64,000 bases of DNA from contig NC_135248.1 of assembly GCF_947623445.1 (NCBI RefSeq), positions 4,154,977-4,218,976 of the forward strand, written 5' to 3'. Shown here one piece after another: positions 23,737 through 36,194 of this stretch (positions within the stretch are counted from its first letter, which is position 1; the number at the start of each line of letters is the position of its first letter). Below the pieces are notes generated by a model that saw only the letters and a program-made list of their open reading frames with translations, was not told the origin of the DNA and did no database searches. Made by a program: the position numbers and the translations under genes. Origin of the DNA: Clavelina lepadiformis. Lineage: Eukaryota > Chordata > Ascidiacea > Aplousobranchia > Clavelinidae.

Positions 23737-24224
23737 TCAATGCTCATCCTGTAATTTACAAATCATCAGCTAAGTGCATTGTCGGCCCACCGCAGTAAAT
23801 TTTTTAAAATGAGCATTTTAATTTTTTCATGGTCGTGTAACTGTCATCGTGTTTTTATTTTATCGGTAAACTGTTTTCTTCTGAAATACTAATTGAACGC
23901 TTCTGCATCAGTCATATAATATATCCTGCCGGTTTCTCGGAAAGATATGGATTTTTTTAATAAATTCTATGTACAGAAATAATCTTGCTTATTTCTCACA
24001 ATACAGAAAGTAGTCATCACACGGCATGCTACAAAAGTCCACTGAACAGCTTTGCATTGCTATGTTGATATATATAAAATAGGCCAAAAACCAAAAAAAT
24101 TTCATGAAACATAGACAGTGAACAGGTGAGCAATGGAATGATTTATAACAGGCCCACACATACACAATGCGATGAGCCACTCATGCAACGGCTGACGATA
24201 AGAGTGAGTTGTGCGCTGAAATTT

Positions 24225-24230
24225 TTTATT
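24225..24230 (-). terminator. Polyadenylation signal of the BTB-Kelch gene
   Basis: TTTATT on the plus strand reads AATAAA on the minus strand, about 140 bp after the Kelch gene stop. Confidence 0.45.
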
Positions 24231-24371
24231 TTTTAATGTTTATAATTAATTAGAGTAATAAGTTCAAACCAGCTCGCATCGCTAACGATCTACATATTGA
24301 TAAAAAAAATTACGACTATTGACGATAAACAGACGTTTCAAAACAGCTGTTGGCAGAATAACTCTGTGAAT

Positions 24372-27300
24372 TTAGCGCTTGTTGGTCAGCCGTTGCAAGA
24401 AACCGGTATTTTCGTGCGGTCTTGTTGGAAAGAAAATCTGGCAGGATGCGGCTGAACCTCTGGGAATAGGAAGAAAGTGTGACGTGCAATGCCATTCGCC
24501 TGATTTTGTGTCGTAATATCTGCAGGAAAAGTAGTTTTTAATGTGTACTAAGTTTTATGTTTTCTTATTATAAGTGCATGACATTTTCAGCGCTCAGTGA
24601 ATCGTTAGTAGAATAATAACTTAGTTGCCAACAATTGGAAACAAAAAGCTCTACTGGCTATTTGAAATGTAGTGAAAGCCATTGGAAATGTTTTCTGGAA
24701 CGTTCAATATCTATATGTTCAACGATGTGTGCATGTCAACATCTTAATATTTTTCTGCTAAGATACTTTCACATATTTAGTTTTATCTTTCTAAATTGGC
24801 CATTTCAATCCAACAGAACCTTTTGTAATTGTCCAGTGTTTCACTTTGTTTATCTGCTTACTCTCAATGCAGAGTCTGAAGATAAACATACAAAATCGGA
24901 TAAAATATTTCCGTCTTATACATTCTCACCTGACTCTTTGTAACGCTTCGTTTTCTCTCTTCCATCCTCCGATGAAGAAAATCCTGTCATCCACCACAGC
25001 TGATCCAGGAAAATAGAAGGTTTTCGGCCATCCTAACACCCCACCTTGCACAAGCACAGTCCAAGTGGTACCATCGTATGATTCAGCAGAAAAATTTATA
25101 CCGTCACCACCTGGAAAATGGATCATTTATCACATTTATAATGATTTTAAATATTTTAGAATGAAACGGTTGAAATACTAAACCAACGGTAAAAAATTTA
25201 CACTGCTATTACGGTGAATAGTTACGAGTTATCACGATTGGTTTCGTTTTTTCGAATATGTGTACTATTGTATACCCAATAATCTGAGGTTTATGATACG
25301 AAATCTTCTTTATAAAACAGCAATTGAAACTCTCACCCTTTCTAAATCTATATACAGTGAACTTCTTACCTATGGCATAAGCTTTGTCGTTCACTGTCTC
25401 CATGACGTGTGAATCTCTTCCTATATTCATTGGATGACATTTTTTCCAGGAGTCTTTGCTGGGATCGTAAGAGAAGACTCTGTCCTCTTTCTCGCTCCCT
25501 CCGCTGATGAGGATATCTCCTTTAAAAACGCATCCGGCGTGTCTACGTAATAGAAAATATCTCAAAGAAGTACTAACCATCTGTTAACTTACTCGTTTTT
25601 TCTTTTAAAATAATTTTGATTTTTTTCTAAAAACTCTGGAAAACAATCTTGAGGCATGTTTTTTATACTTATCATACTTGTAACGGGTTTCGGGAAGAGG
25701 TTTTCCCATTGCCCAAACTTTCTTTTTCCTGTCCAGGCGTTCCACGGTTGCGGTGTAGCCTTTCGGAGTTAAGCCACCAATGGCGTATATGTAACCGTTC
25801 ACGGCGTGCAGGGAGAAACAAGACCTTTTGATCTGTGGTTACGAGACTATACTTTTACTTTGCAAATCGCATACAACTTTGTGTGGTGTGAATACTGCTA
25901 TTAATACCGTCGAATACTAATAATCAAACAGCGACAATTCAAACATCAACCGTAGTGCAATAGTAACCTATAAACAACGGTAATTAAACATTTTCACTCA
26001 CTCTCATGTCGGGCATGTTGTACCAGCGCTTGTCGGATAGGTCCAGGCAATGCACCTTGCTCACCATACATGAATATGAGTCGAACCCACCGACGACAAA
26101 GACGAAATGATCAACCGCAACAACACTGTGCAAGGAATTCGTTTCCGGTATCAACGTCAGCTCTTGAAAGGTGCCGTTTGTGACGTCGTAAAGGGTGCAA
26201 AGGTTGCTATAGGCAACGGCTTGGTAGCCCCGTTCTTCGCTTGTCTCGTCCTCGATGGGGAAACTCCCACCAAGGGTTAAAACGCACGGAAGCCCCCTCA
26301 TCTTAACTTCCTGATCAAAACGCATGTTTGGTTTGGAGGAAATGACGCTGGTGATAACGTCACACATCTCCTGGTTTTCCATGATAAGCAGATCTGTGGT
26401 GACGTCATCAAGAAGGTGTCTCTCGCCTATGAGAGGAAATCGAACGGCAGACATGACCTAGAAATAAGAGAAAAGGTGATGATGGAGTTCCTGGTCGCTC
26501 TTTTACAACATAAAATAATTTTTTAAACTGAAAGATTAAATTGACTTTATTAGTTCCGACTGCGCAGTGGATTTTCCATTGGCCACATTTTAAGATCAAA
26601 CAGAAAGCGGAAACATGCGAAGTGACGACACAAACTTGTAACCTACTCCACCTCAGTAATATGTTGCTTTCGGTTTTCTTCGTTGTGGGCTATCCAGCGT
26701 CTAACTGCCTTGAACACAGCCATTTCCCCATCTGCTACCGGAAGGTTAAGCTGGAGGTCATTCGAGGTCGTGACCTCCAGTAACCCGCCAACGGACAGTG
26801 TTACAAAGCCCAGCGTGCGAGAAACTTCTAGAAAGTTCTTGACGATAAAATCATGGGCGAAATCCTGTATTTTTGGTAAGAGAATTAATCGATATGCTTT
26901 GTACTTACATGCCTACTGTAGTTACTAAGTAATTTCTGAGTATTTTGAACGGTAAAACATTTTGATTTACCTTTAGCTTTTCACATTTGTAATCTATCGC
27001 AATGCTGCGGTGCTGGATGCAATTTTGAACGCTGATGGTAAATTCTAAAAACTCCGCGCATCCTTCTATGACGTCATTAAGCTGCATGCGGTCGCTAGCT
27101 TGCATGAGTTTGGAGACGTTTTGTGTGGTCACATTCACCTTGCCCGTGTACATGAAGTCTATCAACGGACCAAGGACGACTTCGTCTATTTCGTTAACTT
27201 CCAATTCCCGAAGTTCCTCATTGGTGGATAAAAGAGGTTGGAAGAAGTTGGATCCCGCTGCCAGCAGCACTGAATGAGCACTCGCGCAGACCTTCTTCGA

Positions 27301-29138
27301 TGGAGACCGAATGATGACGTCAGTAAACTTATCTTCGTGACGTAATTGGGCAAAATGCTGCAACAGTTTGTTCGGAAGGCCCGGATCCGAATATCGGTAG
27401 CGGAATTGGGCAGCTACCGCATCTTTCTTCTCGTCCGAAGGCATCTCCTCCGTTTCGACGTGGAGGACCTTCTCGAACTCGTTGCAGGCTGTCATTACAT
27501 CATCCAACTCGCACTGCGTCGCTAACACACGCAATGCGCTGACGTTCTTTTGCGTAATATCGATGTGAGAGGTGTAGAGAAAATTAACCAGTATCTCGAC
27601 TGGATCGATCAGAGAAGCAGGAACAGGATTCTCGTCATCACTTGGGTTATTTCCTATGGGTTTTTCTTCCTGCTCTTCATTTGATTCCACTGCGAGTTCG
27701 GTTGATAATGGAGGAGCAAGGTCCTCGCCTTCAGCAGCTGGATCTTCCGTCAGCGGTTCAACAGCTTCTTGCGATGTTGTTGGTTCCTCTGATGAATTGC
27801 CTTCACCTGATTCTTTGTTTTCCTCTGCATCATTTTCCAGAGTCAAAACGGCTCCTTCCTGATCGCTGTTTTCAGATTTTATGTCGTCAGTCTGTAGCTG
27901 GGAGATCAATCCATTTTCATCTTCGGATTTAATTTCCTGGTTCTCCGCATCTTCTTCTTTGCAGTTGGGAGCTTCAGTTTCATCTTTAATGCCGTCCTCG
28001 GCCACAGCGTCTTTATCGACATCACTCCCGGTGTCCGAAGAATTCTCTAAAGTGAAAATTGTCGTTTACTGCCCATGAATCCCATACTGCTGATCACGCG
28101 CATAACTTTATTCGGGATGAGTAAGTGCAAGAGGCGTGTTTGTTCAACAAACTAATTCCGACTGCATACAATAAAAGGAAAAACTCAAAATAATGGAACC
28201 TACCTAGCGCTGAGTCCTTTGCGTCTTCACTGGTGCTGTCGATATCAACGGCAACAGAGTTCTGAGAAGTAGTGACCATCTAAAGAGTAATTTGCAGATA
28301 GTGGTGTACAAAGACAGTTTGGCATGTGGGCATTGTATTAAAACACTCGCATCTCAGCAAACAAACCAGTATTCAACAATTTATAGCATTTATGCTAATA
28401 ACCAAACGCTCTGCTACTAATCTCAAGAATGTGCAAAACTATATCATTAGCCCAGTCTATTAGAAGCGTAGTTCAACAGTAATCCTGCATGAAGATAACA
28501 ATAGCTTTAAGACATAGCTTCAAATATATAAGGTTAAACTGACTTACATCTAGCAAAACCGAATTGAATGAAAGCACAAGTTTGTGCGCTGAATTTTTTG
28601 GATTTTTCTGGAAGAGATCGCATTTCACTCCATCTTGACGAAACTGCTCCAGATGAGTCATAAGGTTTGCTGCATATTCGTCAACGTTTTCGATGATGTG
28701 GTGCTGATTATGATGACGTCCGTGCAACGATGACGTAAGATTTCCCATAGTTGTTGGCAAAAGGTTTTTCAGACCTGTCAATTGGCAGGATATTTATCCA
28801 TTCATAAATAACTTTATTTTCTTGTCAAGGGCAACTTAGAGTAGAAATCTAGACAAAGACTGTGTAGCTTTTCGCCAGGTGACGTGTTGTTTTGGCGGTC
28901 CCAAAAAAGTAGTTTATCCAACGATTGATATCCTTTTCCGCTTATTACAATGTTTGGGTTGAAATGGCACAATGGGTTAATAGCCCGAGCCCTTTTACGA
29001 AGACCTACCTTTCACACTTAGAGATTTCTTCTTTTTTGTCGCTTCTCCACTTTTAGCTGCTTGATTTTCTACCTTCTTTCGGCCAACTTGGGGCAGCTTA
29101 CTTATTGCTTTCAAACCCTTGAATACGGTTTTCGGCAT
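24372..29138 (-). CDS. BTB-BTB-BACK-Kelch protein with split first BTB
   Basis: Ten coding exons on the minus strand: 29138-29009, 28774-28548, 28279-28204, 28046-26971, 26864-26652, 26457-26002, 25832-25678, 25542-25370, 25110-24930 and 24519-24372; 944 residues, phases all closing. Layout: a Lys-rich N-terminus; the first part of a BTB (CDLFQ, AHKLVLSFNSVLLD, about 95-119); an acidic, Glu/Ser-rich insert of roughly 165 residues; the rest of that BTB (LVNFLYTSHIDI, VLATQCELDD); a second full BTB (FTDVIIRS, SAHSVLLAAGSNFF, FMYTGKVNV); a BACK domain (FAHDFIVKNFLEV, VFKAVRRWI); then Kelch repeats (VFVVGGF, IYAIGGL, ILISGGS, IFFIGGW). Such proteins usually are Cul3 E3 adaptors with Kelch substrate binding. 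I cannot name a direct orthologue. A split first BTB plus a second BTB is otherwise the RhoBTB pattern. Confidence 0.88.
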
Positions 29139-30470
29139 TTTAGTTTAACAGGTAAAGCATTTCGATATCTATTTTGCTAAAGGTATCTGCGCTAAGATCA
29201 CAGCTTAAATACTTTAGCTAGCTAGGAAAAAAGTTGGACTAAGGAAAAGATTAATTGATTTTCAGTTTAATAATCGTGATCTCAACTGTAAATCCACGCA
29301 ATGTATAACATGTCATGGTAAATTACATATTTAAAAACGTCATGCCCTGACACACATAATTAAATCTGTTTTCTTACAACACGAATTTGCAAAAATAAAC
29401 CAACTATAAGAAAAGCAGTTTTAAACACTCATACTTCAACCGGTTGGTCTGCTTTTGACTATGACATCACAATTGGTATCGTGCTCCAATGACTGAGACG
29501 CTAAAGCGCCCAGGGCGTATGAAAATCGCTAGGCAAACGTGTTCGCAATCGTTAGTACTGGAAACTTAAAAAAGGCCTTATTATCTTTGGTAATCAACAA
29601 AGGACGATGTTATTAGAATAGGATATTTTTCTGGTCAAATTTGTTTTAATTAGAAGATTTTATTTCTTTGTTAGCGAGAAACCATCAAAATGAGCTACCT
29701 ATGGTTTATAGTTACAATAAAGTTTACTGTCTTTGCAAAGCTAGCACAGATTAACACAGGGAGCCCATCAGCTATGTGTAGTGGCGTAAGCTATCAAGTA
29801 ATACCTTTCTGCTAATCTTGGCCTTAGCTGTAGTGGTGTAGCGAGCTGAAAACGACATTTGTATACTTTCTTGTTCAGGAAGAGCTTTTCCACACATCCT
29901 TGGAACTAATTCAAGTTTGAGGATACATAGTATGGAAGTAACATCTCTATATACTCTGATATGGCAATGTTTGTAACTTGCATCGTTTATCGGTAGTTGG
30001 TTGGTTGTTAAATGTTTTTAGTATAAAAAGTGGAAAAAGTATGCATCTTTCTTCGGGTACCATCCAGTGGTGGCGTTATTGTTTAGGTTACCGAAATGTC
30101 GAGTTATTTTTCCCGATTTCAACTTTTGCTAATTTTAGCTATTATTTGATTGAGCGCCATAAACTATCCTTTTGCAGTAACTTACTATAGCCTCTTTTAA
30201 TTGAAATAGACCTTACGTTTCTAATTTGCTTTTTAGCATCATAATCAGAGGGCTTAGCAATACAAATACAATCGCATTTTTAGGAAATACGGAAAGTCTG
30301 TGAAACAAAAATCAATTTTGCATTGTTTTGTACATCAGGGAAGTTGAAACGATTAAAATCATTGGCAGCAAAAAGCCCGAACGCAAAAGACATAACTCCA
30401 TAGATTAGCCGAACTTCTTCCATAGTTAACCGTTCATTATTTCTAAATATTGTGCAGCAGATCAGCTTTC
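29139..30470. other. Divergent intergenic region
   Basis: It separates the divergent Kelch gene (minus) and the six-membrane-segment gene (plus) and should contain both promoters. Nothing else is supported. Confidence 0.35.
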
Positions 30471-30476
30471 TAAGCC

Positions 30477-33400
30477 ATGACTGCATCTGTAGGTGAAAAA
30501 TCAGAAGAAAGTGTGACTTCACCTGCTGAAAACAGTGAACTGGAAGCAAAATCAGGTAACACAGTGTGCAATACTATTGAGCAGCTTTGTCTTCACTTAG
30601 ACAGTTACCGGTAATGACCTACACTTACTGCGTTACCGCCTATTCAAGTTCACCAATTTGGTTAAAGTCATATTAAGAAATGCATCAACTCTTTCAAGAA
30701 AAATGTGAAATCTCTAAAAATCAAAACATAAAAATTTATAAAAGTAGTTACTAAAAAAACGATCTTAAATCGCACCAATTTCGAAATTTTAAATTAGAAT
30801 TACTTTAAACGACTTTAAGCGTGTAAACAAAACATCCAAGCGTAGAAACGTTTTAACAGAAAATGACGATCCCAAAGGAAACAGTTGTTTTAGCGAAGAT
30901 GGGATGGAAACGGAGATAGAAGTCACTCCAGAGGTAAGTTATTTTGGCATTCGCAAGTAATATTTTTAGTTTTTGTAGCTTATAAGCAATATATAGGTAA
31001 CTTTTCGCATCCTTGGAGTTCTCTGTAATGTTCTTTTTCGTTTTTCACTTCATATATTTACTACTTCAAAGCAGAATTCCCAAAATCCCGACGATAAAAA
31101 GAAAAAGAAAAAACTCAAGAAGAAAAAAGGCGAGTCTCGCGAAAACTTGAACAGCGAAGAGGAACCCAAACATCCGGTGGAGGATGAAGGGAATAAAGAC
31201 AACAAGAAAATGGAGCAAGACGAGAAACGTAAAATATTTTGCCAGTTTCTTCTTGAAAATGTACACTAAGTGCAAAAATCGTATGATTCCTGATACGGTG
31301 GTGTTCTCGTTGAAATTATGTTGTTTGAAATAACTGGAGGATGAATTCGATTTCAAAAATATTGTTGCAGATTCTGAAAAAAATAGTGATGTTGAACGCT
31401 GTGGGACAGACCTGTCCAAGCCAGAGGTACAATTCGTTGTGTCTGTGGACATTTCGACCTTAACACATAATTCTGTTTTGCTAGTCTGCTTTTTACTAAT
31501 CTATTTCACCAAAGTATAATTGTAGTTATGTACATTTTTGCTACATGTTTTATTTTTAACAATCTCTTCTTTAGAATTTTAACTGCGAGCAATTTTTGAT
31601 GTAATCTCAATACCACCGTAAATTTCAAACAGTGCATAAGGCGCAAAACGATGGTAGCATTTGTTAACAGAGAATTTTTTACGTCATCCATTTTTTCTTC
31701 ATACAAGTTCTAGGGTTTAATGTATGTTTCGAATTTCTGTTCAACAAATTTCTTTCTGAACAGAAAAAATCTCTAGCAAGACGCATTTTCGGAAAGCGAG
31801 TCAACCGTCGAAGTACTATGAACTTTCTGCCTTTCTTCTGCCTTACTTGTATAATACCAGTAATAGCCGTTTATTGCTGTGACGTCATAATCAGCGTTAA
31901 CGTTTTGCAACTTGACGGCGTCGAACTAGTGAAGAGGCAAGACAACTTGTACAACGTCTGTTCGATCGCCCCCTTGCGGGGACTTACTTTTGAGTATGAG
32001 CACAGAATCCATAACACTGTTTTGAAAGAGGTATACGGTTGTTGGAATAAGTACGTTTGTACTTTACTTATTTGAGATGTCTTACCAAAATATAATCGAT
32101 ACAACTTTGATACTAGTAAGGCTACTATGCCAACAATAATTAAGATTAAATTGTTTAAATTGGAGAAAATTTAGGTTCTTCGTCTCCGTAGTGAAAGGAC
32201 GAAACGACAAGCACCAGATATAGTCGAAGCACAGGAAGGTAATCAGTGTTTGAGAAAAAGTTGATATATCAAACCTGAAAATATAAAACACTATCAGCCC
32301 GTGTGGTTTATGTACATATTCAACAAATGAACCCTTTGATTCCACACAATCTTCTAACTTTGAGGACTTTTTGGAAACGAAATTTTATTACTTATTTAAA
32401 ACATAATATTTTTCCAATCAGGTCCCGAATTAGTCACAGCAACAGATGGAAGAAGTACTTCCAACTCACAAACCACTGAAATGACATCACCGACTGAGCC
32501 AAGTTCATCAGAAGAAAGCGTCCAGAATACACAGAGTGGCGTGGCGTCAGCCATTCCTTCTTCCGACGTCAACCCAACAGCATCAGAAATCGTCTCAATC
32601 GACGAAACGATGAAGGAAGAAAACGTAACGGAACAACCAGACCCTACAACGACATCTGCCGGATACGAAATGACCACCGTATGCGAGATTTACCAGACGA
32701 CCGGAAATTATTGTGAAAGCGACGACTACTTCGTTCAGCGGCACCGCGAGGCAGTTCGCCAAGACAAGAAAAACGACTGGTACTCTACAGAGCTTGCCGT
32801 ACTCAAACGATACCAACAGGCCCTCTTTTTCCTTTTCACAGTAATCGGAGTGATATTCTTAATGTCGAGTATAGCGTTGAGATTCGACGCTTACTTTCGA
32901 GAGCGTTGGTCGTCGTCGATCCTTGTAATGTTCATGCTATACATGATCTCCATGTCTTTAACTGCTAAAGTATTTGCTATCCAGACAGGGTCTAACGGCC
33001 TGAGGTAAGTTTTTATTATCGGGTAACTTCGTCCTTTGCTATGATTCAAATCTTCTGGCCACTCAATTCGGTTTCAAGCGATTCCAGATAAAGTTTTGTA
33101 GTTCAACCGTTTATTTGCGGCATATGTTTAAACAGTTTATTCCACTTTCCGCATTATATCTGCGGATAGTTTCAAAGAAAGTGGAAGGGGCCACCGAAGT
33201 GATATATCTATACACCTAGGTTTTACCGCAATAATACCATCACATACACAAGATTTGACATTTGCAAGAACTAAACTTGTTCATAAATTCTGATGTTTTG
33301 AAGATAATTTTGATATAGTTTAAGTTAGTACTGGGATTAGTAGAGTGTTATAAAAAAGCAAAGAATTGGCCACAATTTTTATCAGATAATAATTAGCCTA

Positions 33401-34759
33401 TTAGTCCTACACGGTTTGCATTATTCCAGCAATGTGACTTTTATAGACTGACTCATTGCCGTACGATGGAAGAAGTCTTTTTGCCGGTGTTTAGAGAGCT
33501 AAACATTTTTCAATTTAAATCAATTCAATACAATTTAATTTTTAATTTAACAGATGCTTCCTCTGTCGTATGGTAAGCTACTGTGACGATATCGACCCGT
33601 GGAACATGAGTCCATCAGCGGGGAACTTTCCTCTGCATATTAACTGGACCCTAGTCGTAGTGGTGAGTGGAGTGCAACGTACTAGATAAAAAGAGTCACG
33701 GCTTAATATGCCCCTTGCCAGGAGCAAAGCTTTTCTTATTTACACTTGAACTACTTCATAGGTTAGCTACGTTCTCAAAATATATGACTGCATTGCCATT
33801 GGTTTCTTGACCTTGAAATTTGTTCTGGATTCCGACAATGCCTGGTGGGTATCGGTACTCAAGACTGTTAGCTGGGTCATCATTTTTCCTCTTATGGTGG
33901 TGACCCCGACCGCTGGAGTGATCAGATATGAAGTATTGCCGGTACGTTTCATTTACACGTTATAGATAGAAAACAATTGTGCAAAACCACTTGTGCACGG
34001 TTACACAATGACCTGTGCGGTCATTGCATGGTTTCTATCTTTCTGCGAAAGTTGCAAAATAGTTTTCAGACGTATAAAAACAAGATGTTATCTGCGTATT
34101 GCTGTGACGGATAGTTTTCCCCTATGATAAATGAAAAACTAAAGATAAGGGAATGTAATAAGAAAAGTATTAAGACCGGTACAATAGCCTAAACAGTCAA
34201 GTAAAACGTTGTTATTTCTTCTGAGCAAAAGCCTTTATCAACGGCAAGATAATTGCAGTTTGTACAATTAGATATTATGCGCTGTTAACTAGAATGTTGC
34301 CATGAAACAGTGGAACCTATATTCGTATGTCTCGTTTTCTATATACACAACATCAAAGATGAGAGACAATGCACAAGCTTAAGTGAAAATAAGTGGTACA
34401 GTAGGCAGTAGTAGTAGTAGTATAAGTAATAGAACACAAATAAATTTTCGCTTAAAACTTTTTCTTGGATTGGTAAATATACAGAATTCGGTTTTCAGCA
34501 GAAAAAAGTTCTGGTCGATTAATTGCGTCCGTAAATCGTTAACAAGACTTAAAAAATTTGAAACAGTTAACAAAATATTTAGGTCACTATTCCCGATAAC
34601 GAAGCAGCCAGACTTGGATTTGAAATCGTCTTCTACATTGGCGTGGCCTTCTGGGCTCTGGCGCTCATCATCTTACCAATATTTTGCAAATTCTATATGT
34701 GCAATGATGAACCTCTTGAATACGACGAAGATGCTGAATACGACGATGACGATTACTAA
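30477..34759 (+). CDS. Unrecognised multipass membrane protein with charged N-terminus
   Basis: Ten coding exons: 30477-30555, 30860-30933, 31075-31228, 31371-31426, 31764-32030, 32175-32238, 32422-33004, 33554-33662, 33762-33941 and 34583-34759; 580 residues, every junction GT-AG and in phase. Residues 1-130 are disordered and strongly charged, with a Lys run (DDKKKKKKLKKKKGE). A first membrane helix (FLPFFCLTCIIPVIAVYCC) is followed by a loop of about 250 residues with Cys pairs (VCEIYQTTGNYCES) and a Thr/Ser/Glu-rich stretch. Five more hydrophobic segments follow (ALFFLFTVIGVIFLM, LVMFMLYMISMSL, NWTLVVVVSYVL, TVSWVIIFPLMVV, IVFYIGVAFWALALIILPIF) and an acidic tail of Asp, Glu and Tyr. I do not recognise the family. 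It could be a lineage-restricted membrane protein. Confidence 0.8.
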
Positions 34760-36194
34760 ATCATTGCAAAATCTCAAAATACTTTTACATGAATGACACT
34801 TGTACATAATAATTTACACTACACTGATGTTGCCTTACTAATTCTATAACTATACACTTTGCCTTGGTTTGATTTGCTGTGCTGTTTGTGAATGCTACCG
34901 TACTCGGCCAGTCTAAACAATGTGTTGTTTTATTCAAAATTACCTATTAAGAATGTGTCGAACTGTCGACCTCTTTTTGGTGTTGATCGATCGAATTTGA
35001 TTAAAGGCTTCTTAATTTGCTACGTATCTCAAGAAGTCTAAATTTATTTACGTAAGACTTAAATCATGAATAAATCAAGAATGACTTCAGGTCCTCACGT
35101 GTTCCTCGAAGCTTTTGTACTTTTTAGTCTATTTATCCTTGTTGTAGCATGCATGGGGCCTTTCTTTGTTTGTCTGTGGACTAATTGAACTGTTTATTGC
35201 GAAGTTTTTAACCGCATAATTGCCAATAAATGTACGGTAAAGTACAATTTTATAACTTATATGCTTAGCTACCAACTGCATTAAACGTCCCGAAAACTTC
35301 AGGCTAAGCTGCAAGGAAAAGTTCCACCACTTCAAACTCGGTCAATGTAAATTTCTCTAAGGCTTGACTCAACTTAGTTGTCTGCTTTTGTCAGAAAACC
35401 ACCAGACGGAAATCTTTTGAAGTGGGTTGTTGATATTTTTGTTCGATTGGGTACAGCGAATTCAGCTCTTTAATTAGTGACATGGTGTATAGGTCGGCAC
35501 GATGAATATACGATAAAATTTTTAACACTAAGCTATGGAGTAAGCAAAATTTTTATAGAAATTATCCGCAATAACACTGTCCATCGTTTTCTGTTAATGG
35601 TAGAACAAGAAAAGTATTCTACATACTAATAATGATGCCAAATTGGTTGTATTAATGGAATAACAACGGTTCGGGGAATTCTAGAAATGTCTGAAATAAA
35701 TGTACAGATGCATACAATATAGAAAGCCAAATCGTGAAAACCAATTACCGAACTGGTTATAAACACTACGGTAGAAATGTACTAACATGAGTTCTGTTTG
35801 ATACAAAATAAACAAAAAATCTGTCGTTATTTTTCTAGAAATAACCGAAATTTCCAAGCGAAGAATTCGTACAACTGTAAGATTGCTATTGCTTTGTAGC
35901 AGCGGTAATTGCACCTGTCAATAGGTCATGACTCTTAATAGATGATCACTGAAATAAAACGTAAAACACATTCAAAACGAAGGGTGACACAACACAGTGA
36001 AACAGAACAAACACGAGCGTCTGAAAACACCACGTCACATTAAACATCTTTTCCCCATTAAAAAGGACAAAATATTGCGAGCTCAAGCCATTAGCACAAA
36101 AGATGAAGTTCCATACGACAACATTTCTGTAAAGTGCCAATATTTCGAAATCTTTACCGATAATGTTGCGAAAAAAAACTTCATCGCTGGTATT
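34760..36194. other. Convergent intergenic region
   Basis: It holds the 3' ends of two convergent genes. Minus-strand AATAAA candidates include 35193-35198. The last 300 bp resemble the sequence after PDK copy B (about 48920-49080), so the duplication unit includes 3' flank. Confidence 0.45.
35069..35074 (+). terminator. Polyadenylation signal AATAAA of the multipass protein gene
   Basis: The first AATAAA after the stop, 310 bp downstream. The gene is convergent with PDK copy A. Confidence 0.4.

Noticed and set aside
27035-28078. Several plus-strand Ser-rich frames
   Set aside because: Antisense shadows of the large exon 4 of the BTB-Kelch gene.
28960-29010. tRNA-like A-box segment
   Set aside because: No B box at the right spacing, and it overlaps the end of Kelch exon 1.
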